Below, one piece after another: positions 50,127 to 57,154 of a DNA stretch of 64,000 nt. Origin of the DNA: Verrucomicrobiota bacterium. GTDB taxonomy: Bacteria > Verrucomicrobiota > Verrucomicrobiia > Limisphaerales > JADJPG01. The stretch spans positions 1-64,000 of the forward strand of contig JADJPG010000024.1 of assembly GCA_016713365.1 (NCBI GenBank), written 5' to 3'. Under the pieces are notes generated by a model that saw only the letters and a program-made list of their open reading frames with translations, ran no database searches and was not told where the DNA came from. The position numbers and the translations under genes are program-made. Each line of letters opens with the position of its first letter. Position 1 is the stretch's first letter.

Positions 50127-51185
50127 TTGCTCGCGACGATTACGCTGGGGAACACCGCGGCGAACTCGGCGATCGTGGCGCTGGTGTTGTGGCCGGTGTT
50201 GCTGGGGCAATGGCCGGCGGAGTACACGCTCCCGGCGGTGGTGATTTTTATTTTGGTCGGGTGCGAAGTGTTGCCGAAGACGCTGGCGATTCGCGCGCCG
50301 GAGCCGTGGGCGCGGCGCGTGGCGCGTCCCATGTGGCTGGTGCGCGAGACGACGGGCTGGTTGCAGCAGTTCTTTCAGCGGTTCAACGAGGTCTTGCTCG
50401 GCCTCCTGATCAAGACGGTGGCACGACCGTCAGCCTCGCATGAAGACGCGGAGTATCAGGAATTGGTGGAAATGGCGTTCCAGCAGGGAACGCTCGCGAA
50501 GTCCGAGAAGGAAATCATCCTGCAGATCGTCAACCTTGACCAGAAGACGGCCAAGGACGTGATGAAGCCGCGCTCGCGGATGGCGGCGATTTCCGACGAG
50601 CTGAGCGTGGAGGAAATGATTGCGGCGGCGCGAAAGTTCAAGCACCGGCGGCTGCCGATCTACGACGAAACGCCGGACACCATCGTGGGCGTGCTGAACA
50701 CCCGGGCGTTGTTGCTGGACCCGACGGTGGATCTCGCGGAGGCGATCGAGTTTCCGTCGTTCGTGCCGGAGAGCATGAACTTGTTGCAACTGCTGAAGAG
50801 CCTCCAGCGGCAGCAGCGTGGGCTGGCGATTGTGGTGGATGAATTTGGCGGCACGGCCGGGTTGGTGACGCTGGAGGACATCATGGAGGAAGTGGTCGGC
50901 AGCATTCATGATGAAGCGGCGCCGACGGGGTTTGTTGTGGAACGGCTCGGGGAAGGTCGCTGGCGGGTGAGCGGCCGGATGCGCATCGATGATTTTCGGC
51001 GGGAGTATCCGGAACTGGGCGAGGTGCCGGAGGTCGACACGATGGGCGGCTTGATGGTTTCGATCGCGGAGGTGGTGCCGTCGATGGGCGACTCCGTAGT
51101 GTATCGAGGCCTGAAGCTGACGGCCCAATGGGTGGAAGAGCGGCGCGTGCGGGAGTTAATCGTGGAAACGGTGAAGAAGAAATGA
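50127..51185 (+). CDS. CNNM/CBS-domain (HlyC/CorC-type) protein, N-terminus damaged
   Basis: The open frame gives up to 352 aa: part of a CNNM (DUF21) membrane domain (ITLGNTAANSAIVALVLWPV, LPAVVIFILVGCEVLPKTLA), two CBS motifs (DVMKPRSRMAAISDELSVEE, HRRLPIYDETPD) and a CorC/HlyC C-terminal domain. The only start is a TTG at 50127. Compared with the next gene, about 55 N-terminal residues with the first membrane segment are missing. Upstream DNA still encodes matching residues in this frame (VLQLLERPSELLAT) and, one frame over, SSSRAG, so a frameshift near 50095 plus a deletion up to the ftsZ stop is likely. Family members are linked to magnesium or cobalt handling. Confidence 0.8.
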   Translation: MLATITLGNTAANSAIVALVLWPVLLGQWPAEYTLPAVVIFILVGCEVLPKTLAIRAPEPWARRVARPMWLVRETTGWLQQFFQRFNEVLLGLLIKTVARPSASHEDAEYQELVEMAFQQGTLAKSEKEIILQIVNLDQKTAKDVMKPRSRMAAISDELSVEEMIAAARKFKHRRLPIYDETPDTIVGVLNTRALLLDPTVDLAEAIEFPSFVPESMNLLQLLKSLQRQQRGLAIVVDEFGGTAGLVTLEDIMEEVVGSIHDEAAPTGFVVERLGEGRWRVSGRMRIDDFRREYPELGEVPEVDTMGGLMVSIAEVVPSMGDSVVYRGLKLTAQWVEERRVRELIVETVKKK

Positions 51186-51231
51186 ACACGCGATTGATTT
51201 CACGACATTCGAGGTTGGAAGGAGGGAGCTC

Positions 51232-52215
51232 ATGAGCGGATCCTGGGTGGTGGTCTTCCTTGGTTGCGTAATGTTCTCGTTCTTTCTTTCCGGGATGGAA
51301 GCGGGGGTGTTCGCGCTCAGCCGGCTGCGCATCCGGCATTTGATGCGGGCGGGTAATCCGCGCGCGGGCGCCTTGCTGAGATATCTGGAGCGTCCTGAGA
51401 ATTTTCTGTGGACGATTCTGGTGGGGAATACGCTGGCGAATGTCATGGTTTCCAGCATCGGTGTGATGTGGCTCTATGGCTGGCTGCGGCCGTGGCCGTG
51501 GCTTCTGATTCTCGCGCTCGTGGTGAGCGTTCTGTTGTTTTACGCCGTGTGCGAGCTGTTGCCGAAGATGCTTTTCCGTCATCACCCGAACCGCCTGTGT
51601 CTGGCGCTCGTCGTGCCTTTCCGCGTGGTGGACGTGGCGTTGCGACCGGTGGTGGTGCCCGTGGCGTCGCTGTCGCGTCTGCTCCTGAAGTGGACGGGCG
51701 GCAAGCGTTTTACCGGACATCTGTTCGGCAATCGGGATGAGCTGCGGCAGGTGATGCAGGATTCGGCGCAGGCGCTGACGACCGAGGAGCGCACGATGAT
51801 CAATCGCGTGCTCGATTTGCAAAAGCTCACGGTGCGCGATGTCACGATTCCCATGGATCGAGTCGCCGCGGTGCCGGCGACGATGCCGTTGCCTGAGGTG
51901 ATCGCGCTGGGCGGCGCCAAGGGTTTCAATCGACTGCCGGTGTGGCGCGAGGAAGGCGGTCGCCGCAAGATCGCCGGAATGATCAGTGTCTGGACGCTGC
52001 TCTGTTCCGAGGCGCTGGAGAAGACCCGGACGGCGGGGGAGTTCCTGAAACCGGCGCTGTATGTGGATGATTCGATGCGGCTGGAGGTGGCCTTGCGCCA
52101 GATGCAGCGGACGGGTCAGCGCCTGGCGATTGTGCTCGATCGCAATCAGGCGGAGCTGGGCGTGGTGAGTTTGCAGGATGTCTTGAAGGTCATCTTCGGA
52201 GAGGTAAAGCCGTAG
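51232..52215 (+). CDS. CNNM/CBS-domain membrane protein, short form without CorC domain
   Basis: A 327-aa protein starting at ATG 51232 after a GGAGGGAG ribosome site. The CNNM transmembrane domain is complete: FFLSGMEAGVFALSRLRIRH (about residues 19-38), LWTILVGNTLANVMVSSIGV (about 61-80), CELLPKML (about 105-112). A CBS pair follows (VTIPMDRVAAVPATMPLPEV, about 206-225; DRNQAELGVVSLQDVL, about 302). It ends right after the CBS pair and lacks the CorC/HlyC domain of its neighbours. It is 46 bp after the first CNNM gene and 1 bp before the third, so all three are one unit. Confidence 0.88.
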   Translation: MSGSWVVVFLGCVMFSFFLSGMEAGVFALSRLRIRHLMRAGNPRAGALLRYLERPENFLWTILVGNTLANVMVSSIGVMWLYGWLRPWPWLLILALVVSVLLFYAVCELLPKMLFRHHPNRLCLALVVPFRVVDVALRPVVVPVASLSRLLLKWTGGKRFTGHLFGNRDELRQVMQDSAQALTTEERTMINRVLDLQKLTVRDVTIPMDRVAAVPATMPLPEVIALGGAKGFNRLPVWREEGGRRKIAGMISVWTLLCSEALEKTRTAGEFLKPALYVDDSMRLEVALRQMQRTGQRLAIVLDRNQAELGVVSLQDVLKVIFGEVKP

Positions 52216-52216
52216 C

Positions 52217-53557
52217 ATGGACGGAAACGAAATCATAATTGTATCGCTCAAGCTGCTCCTCGTGCTGGTGCTGGTGCTGCTGAACGGGTTCTTCGTGGCG
52301 GCGGAGTTCGCGATCGTCAAGATTCGCGATACGCAGTTGATCGGACTCGTGGCGGCGGGCAATCGACGCGCGAAGATGGCGCGGTTGCTGTTATCGAATC
52401 TGGATGCGTCATTGAGCGCCACGCAGCTCGGGATCACTCTTGCAAGCCTCGGGCTGGGCTGGGTGGGCGAGCCGGTCTTTGCGTCGCTGCTGGCGCCGGC
52501 GATGGAGTGGCTCAATATCGAGTCCGCGCAGATGCGGCACACGATCTCCTTCGTGGTCGGCTTCTCGGTCATCACTTTTCTGCACATTGTCGCGGGCGAG
52601 CTGGCACCGAAGTCCCTCGCGATCCAGAAGCCGCTGCCGACGACCATTTGGATCGCGTATCCGCTGCGCTGGTTTTATCTGGCGTCGTATCCGTTCAACT
52701 GGGCGTTGAACGGAACGTCGCTGTGGCTGCTGCGACGTTTCGGGCTGGAGGCGGTGAGCGAGGGTGAACTGATTCACTCGGAGGAGGAGCTCAGGCTGCT
52801 GTTCTCGGCGACGCAGAAGCACAGCGGCGGGACGTCGCTCGGGCGCGACATCGTGCTGAACGCGCTGGATTTGCGGCGTCGGGTGGTGCGCGAGGTGATG
52901 CGTCCGCGGCACGAGATTGTGATGCTGAACACCGAGTCGAGTATGACGGAATGTCTCGATGTGGCGGAGAAGACGCGCTTCTCAAGGTTCCCGTTGTGCG
53001 AGAACGGTGACATCGATCACTCGCTGGGAGTGGTGCATTTCAAGGATCTTTACGGGATGCGCCTGAAAGCGAAGTCGGGCGCGGAACTGCGTTCCGTCGC
53101 GCGCAAGCTGGTTTACGTTCCCGAAACGGCGCGGCTAGAGCGGGTGTTGCAGATCTTCATGGAGCGCAAGCTGCACCTGGCGTTGGTGGTGGATGAATAT
53201 GGCGGGACGGTGGGGTTGATCACGCTGGAGAATATTTTGGAAGAACTCGTCGGGCAGATTCAGGACGAGTTCGATCAGGAGAAGCCGCTGATTGTGAAAA
53301 TCGGCGATGATATCTGGGAAGTGCAGGGCGCCTTGCCGGTGCATGATCTAGACGACATCACGGGAGTGTCGCTGGCTGAGGATGGGGCGACGACGGTGAG
53401 CGGCTGGGTGACGCAGAAGCTTGGAGGATTTCCGAAGGAGAGCGATGTGGTGCGGGTGGGCGCCTTCGAATTGCGTGTCGAAGAGATGGAAGACACGCGG
53501 GTGTCGCGATTGAAACTGCGGCGGATCGATCCGGCTCCGGTTGCGACCGATCACTGA
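52217..53557 (+). CDS. CNNM/CBS/CorC-HlyC family transporter-like protein
   Basis: A 446-aa full-length member of the HlyC/CorC (CNNM) family. The membrane domain begins LLLVLVLVLLNGFFVAAEFA (about residues 13-32) with SATQLGITLASLGLGWVGEP (about 66-85) and HIVAGELAPKSLAIQKPLP (about 122-140). Next come two CBS motifs (EVMRPRHEIVMLNTESSM; RFSRFPLCENGD) and the CorC_HlyC domain (LALVVDEYGGTVGLITLENI, about 318-337; ELRVEEMEDTRVSRLKLRRI near the end). Such proteins are proposed to export or regulate Mg2+ or Co2+. Third of three consecutive paralogues. Confidence 0.92.
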   Translation: MDGNEIIIVSLKLLLVLVLVLLNGFFVAAEFAIVKIRDTQLIGLVAAGNRRAKMARLLLSNLDASLSATQLGITLASLGLGWVGEPVFASLLAPAMEWLNIESAQMRHTISFVVGFSVITFLHIVAGELAPKSLAIQKPLPTTIWIAYPLRWFYLASYPFNWALNGTSLWLLRRFGLEAVSEGELIHSEEELRLLFSATQKHSGGTSLGRDIVLNALDLRRRVVREVMRPRHEIVMLNTESSMTECLDVAEKTRFSRFPLCENGDIDHSLGVVHFKDLYGMRLKAKSGAELRSVARKLVYVPETARLERVLQIFMERKLHLALVVDEYGGTVGLITLENILEELVGQIQDEFDQEKPLIVKIGDDIWEVQGALPVHDLDDITGVSLAEDGATTVSGWVTQKLGGFPKESDVVRVGAFELRVEEMEDTRVSRLKLRRIDPAPVATDH

Positions 53558-53577
53558 TCGCCGATCACCCGGCGATC
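53556..53577. terminator. Weak shared hairpin between convergent genes
   Basis: A 7-bp perfect stem (GATCGCC, 8-base loop, GGCGATC) overlaps the end of the third CNNM gene and lies 13 bp from the end of the convergent small gene. There is no T-tract on either strand, so termination is uncertain. Confidence 0.35.
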
Positions 53578-53590
53578 GAGCGGCGGGCCG

Positions 53591-54055
53591 TTATTGGGCG
53601 ACTTCGAGGGCGACGGTTCGGAAGTTGGTTTGGGAATGAATCTTCCCGGCTTCGATCATGAGGACGTATTCCACTTCAGGCAGGAGCGGTTCGGGTCGCA
53701 TGCGGGCCACGGCGGCTTTCATGCCCTTGATGGGATAGCCGTAGACGAAGCCTTTGGTCGGGACGGAGTTCGACTCGGAGACGAGGTGCCAAAGGGCGGT
53801 GGGATGTTTGTTGGTGGCGAGATCCTCAGCGGAGACGACCTTCACCGTCGTGAGGTCGTATTTTCCATTGAACGTAAAGGAGACCGGGTAAACTCGCGGC
53901 TGATCGCTGTTCTTCGGCAACGGCGCTGCGCGGCCGGGGCGGACGGTGGCGATGATTTGAATAGTCTCTTTGTGGAACAAGTCGGTGAATGCGTAAACGT
54001 AGATGGCCGCCAAAACCACCGCGACCACCGAGAGTGTAATCCCATTCTTTGTCAT
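53591..54055 (-). CDS. Small anchored protein, unknown function
   Basis: A 154-aa protein with one N-terminal membrane segment (ITLSVVAVVLAAIYVYAFT, residues 6-24) and a soluble part of about 125 residues (ETIQIIATVRPGRAAP, then PVSFTFNGKYDLTTVKVVSA and TKGFVYGYPIKGMKAAVARM). The soluble region looks beta-rich and lacks cysteines. I recognise no family, although similar short proteins with a KYxLTxVKVV strand are, I believe, common in this phylum. It converges with the CNNM cluster and is divergent from the prepilin-like gene. Confidence 0.65.
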   Translation of the reverse strand: MTKNGITLSVVAVVLAAIYVYAFTDLFHKETIQIIATVRPGRAAPLPKNSDQPRVYPVSFTFNGKYDLTTVKVVSAEDLATNKHPTALWHLVSESNSVPTKGFVYGYPIKGMKAAVARMRPEPLLPEVEYVLMIEAGKIHSQTNFRTVALEVAQ

Positions 54056-54186
54056 ACCAGTGTTATGTGGACGCGGTCAGTGACCGATTATTCGAGCAGC
54101 GCATGTAAAAAGGCTGGCGGCCATTGTCTGAGTGCCAACCAGCGGAAGGACTCTGCGCGAAAGATCGACGGGACGAAAGTCAAAGT

Positions 54187-54948
54187 ATGAAAATAACATT
54201 TCCAGTTCGAGCCCGACGCCGGTTCTGTCCGCGAGGCTTTACCTTGATCGAATTGCTGGTGGTGATCGCGATCATCGCGATTCTTGCCGGCATGCTCCTG
54301 CCAGCCCTGGGCAAGGCGAAGGAGTCCGGCAAACGGATCGCGTGTGCGAACAACATGCGCCAGCTCGGCCTGGCTGCGCAGATGTTTCCAGACGATCACG
54401 ACGGAAAGTTTCCGCTATATGAGCTCGGCGTGGACCCGGGCGCGTGGCCAAACCAGCTTTACGATTACTACAAGAACCCCAAGGTTCTTGTTTGCCCGAG
54501 CGACGCTCTTAATCCCGCCACCGGCGGAACAAATCCGAACCACGTCGCGGATGTCTCGCCGCGCAGCTACATCATCAATGGGTGGAATGACTATTTTCAG
54601 CAGGAGGCGGAGAAGGCCGGGCGCGCGTTCAACATTGGGGAGCTTCGTGGTAAAGCAATGCTCGAAAGTGGAATCCAGTTCCCAAGCGAAACCGTGATGT
54701 TTGGCGAGAAGGTCACGGAGTCGCCGCATTTCTACATGGATTTCCTGGAGTCCTCGACGACGTCGCTCGCGGGAAACTTGTTTGATGAGGTGGAGCACGG
54801 CAGGCATGCCCGGCAGGGGAATGGCTCCGGCGGATCCAATCACACCTTTGCAGATGGAAGCGTTCGCTACGTTCGCTTTTGGGGAGCATTGAGCCCGGTC
54901 AATCTTTGGGGCGTCACACCCGCATGGCGTCAGAACGTCGTGAATTGA
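54187..54948 (+). CDS. Prepilin-like (type II secretion/type IV pilus) secreted protein
   Basis: A 253-aa protein starting at ATG 54187 with a type IV prepilin leader: basic RARRRFCPRG, cleavage before FTLIELLVVIAIIAILAGML (F1 and E5 conserved), followed by a long helix (LGKAKESGKRIACANNMRQL). The body has the Verrucomicrobia/Planctomycetes pattern (AQMFPDDHDGKFPLYELG, then NHTFADGSVRYVRFWG near the C-terminus, an H-x-DG-like end). Such proteins are very numerous in these phyla; their exact roles are unknown, although pseudopilus or surface structures are expected. A strong terminator follows. Confidence 0.9.
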   Translation: MKITFPVRARRRFCPRGFTLIELLVVIAIIAILAGMLLPALGKAKESGKRIACANNMRQLGLAAQMFPDDHDGKFPLYELGVDPGAWPNQLYDYYKNPKVLVCPSDALNPATGGTNPNHVADVSPRSYIINGWNDYFQQEAEKAGRAFNIGELRGKAMLESGIQFPSETVMFGEKVTESPHFYMDFLESSTTSLAGNLFDEVEHGRHARQGNGSGGSNHTFADGSVRYVRFWGALSPVNLWGVTPAWRQNVVN

Positions 54949-54976
54949 AGCGCCACGGTAATTTGGTTCATGGAAC

Positions 54977-55005
54977 AGACCGCCCCCACGGCGGTCTTTT
55001 TCTTT
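54977..55005 (+). terminator. Rho-independent terminator after the prepilin-like gene
   Basis: An 8-bp perfect stem (AGACCGCC, loop CCCAC, GGCGGTCT) is followed directly by TTTTTCTTTC. It begins 29 bp after the stop codon at 54948. Confidence 0.9.
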
Positions 55006-55057
55006 CCCGGGCTTAGTGCGGTGGAATTCCCGCGTGACCGATTGTGATGGGATTGAA

Positions 55058-57012
55058 CTACGGCGAGACGAGCCGGGTCTGCAGGCGGAGAAAGCCGCTC
55101 ATTCCGGTGGAGCCGACGCGAACGCGTCGCAGGCGCGGCGTGTTCGTGAGAATCGTGACAGAGGCGGCGGACCAGTTCGCGGGAGAAGGTTCGGGAGAGC
55201 TCTCGATTTCGTAGACCACGTCTTTGACCCCTGGCGCCTTCTTGATGGTGACGATCAGTTCGCCTTCCTCATACGAAGCTTGCGCCGGCACGGCGACAGC
55301 CGAGAGCGGATTCGTTCCGCTCGCATACTCAGTGAGGTTCTCCCAGGCGTCGGCATCGGGATCGTCAGTTGGATCTCCGTCCGGCGAACCGGGAGTAAAA
55401 TTTCTGGCGCGCCACGTGTCGTAGTTCTCTCGAATTGCAGAGTAAGGCAGCACGGGAATGTCGGAATCGACGGACGGCGGGTTGGTGGGCGTGTTGCCAA
55501 CGCTCTGCACGTGACCGAGCCGGTGGTATCCCGTGGACGGTTCCCAGATGCTGCCCAGCGAGGCGCCGCTGTTGTTCAGTGCGGTCGAGTTCGCGAGGCG
55601 AATCGAATAATGGCCAGGCCGTAGAGCGACGGCGCGGGATCGGGAAGATGAAGCAGGCATTCGTAGCCGCCAGCGGGGAGATTGGTCGGGAGAGACAGAG
55701 ACGCGAGGAGCAGATGATTCGTTCCTGGCAGCCAGCGACGGGCGTCGTTGTCGCGGGAAAGTTCGGCGAAGAACCTTTGTCCGCTGTTCGTGTGGCGAAG
55801 GATGAGTTCCAGCCCACGCGGATTGAACGGGGCGGCGTAGCCGGTATTGCGCAGTTCCAACCGCAGCGGGATCGACTGGCCCGGCTGCACGTCGGGGGGA
55901 AGGACGCTCTCGATCAATTCGAGCCGGTAGCCGAGCCGGCGCTTGATGTCTTCCATGCAACCTTGCGCGACCCAGTCGTCGTTCACGTTCGCGTTGTAAC
56001 CCTGGTTCAGGAACGAGTAGTGGAAGAGCCCGAGATCGCCGTCCGCGCGACCGCCGTTGGCCGAGCAATTGTCGGCGGGCGCATTCTCGACGCAAGTTTC
56101 GCCACCCATGACCGTGAAGCGGGTGGCTTGCGCCATGTAGTTGCGAAGCTGCGCGGTGTCCTGTGAATCGGTCGCACCGTCGTAATCGCTGAACGTGCCG
56201 GCGTCCGTGGCGTCGGCGAGGAAACAGTCGTTGTGCAGACCGAGCCGCGCGGCGGCGCTGCCGTCGAAGAGTATGGACGTGGAGTTGTCGTTCGTGCTGG
56301 TGGAAGCGGTGGGGCCGTAGAGGAACTTCTGCCGTTGCTGCGGCACGCGCAGTTGGACCATTCGTTCCCTCGGAAGTGCATTGAGCAGCGCTTGGATTAC
56401 GTCCGATCGATCCCGCCAGTTCTGAGCGGTAAACGTCTGCCCGGCGGTGGAAAAGACGTCTGTGTAGTAGCCTTCGCCCCACGCGCCGATGAAGCCCTGC
56501 TGGAGCACGGCGATGACGTCGCGATTGTTGCGGAGCACTGGCGCGAGTTGCCCGATGTGTTCCAGGATGCGGGCCTTGGTCGGTTCCGGGAACGGACGGT
56601 TCGGAGATTGAAAGTATGCGAAGCGGACGATGGCCTTCGCACCTTGATTGCGAATCGACGCGAAGTCAGCGTCGATGGTGTTGAGGTGGTTGGAGGAGAT
56701 TGGCGCGTTGGTAAAGAGGTCGAGGTAGAACACGCGCAGCAGGAGCGAAATCCGGGCGACGTAGGCGTTGTTTGGATCGCGGGAACCGTTGATGCGCAGA
56801 TTCGCGAGGTTCGCCGGCACCGGGGAAGGTGCGCTGGCCCGCGTTTCGGTGTGGAGATAAAAACCGCGCTCGGGATTCGCGAAGTCTTCCGCCGACACTG
56901 TGTAAGTGTTGGTCACGAAGGTTTGCCCTTGGCTGCTCGCCGCTCCCAGCGCGATTGCGAGGCAGAGCAGGGCGTGGATGAATTGAGTGTGGTATTCGAG
57001 AGTGCTTCGCAT
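55058..57012 (-). CDS. Secreted DUF4832/DUF4874-like protein with frameshifted C-terminal tail
   Basis: The main frame (to about 55620) gives a signal peptide (FIHALLCLAIALGAASSQGQ) and a TIM-barrel-like domain: EDFANPERGFYLHTETR (about residues 41-57), RISLLLRVFYLDLF, IVRFAYFQS, VLQQGFIGAWGEGYY (about 164-178), then YRLELIESVLPPDVQPGQSI (about 357-376). This is the DUF4874 plus DUF4832 layout of predicted glycoside-hydrolase-like secreted proteins. At about 55620-55626 the frame breaks; the next frame continues LRPGHYSIRLANSTALNNSG, a proline-rich linker and a C-terminal module (ELIVTIKKAPGVKDVVYEIE) to a stop at 55058. Restored length about 651 aa. Confidence 0.75.
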
Positions 57013-57154
57013 TCGGAGCCGAACGCCACCTTAGCTGTGTGATTGGTCGGTCACAAGCGATCCGCCACGGATATTTTTGCGACTGGCCGAACGCCGGACA
57101 TTGCTGCAGTCTGAAAATCGGAATTCAGTTCGAAGCTCAACCACAGGTTCAACT

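Noticed and set aside
50881..52647. A 588-aa minus-strand frame opposite the CNNM genes
   Set aside because: Composition is shadow-like and the plus-strand genes have clear domains and ribosome sites.
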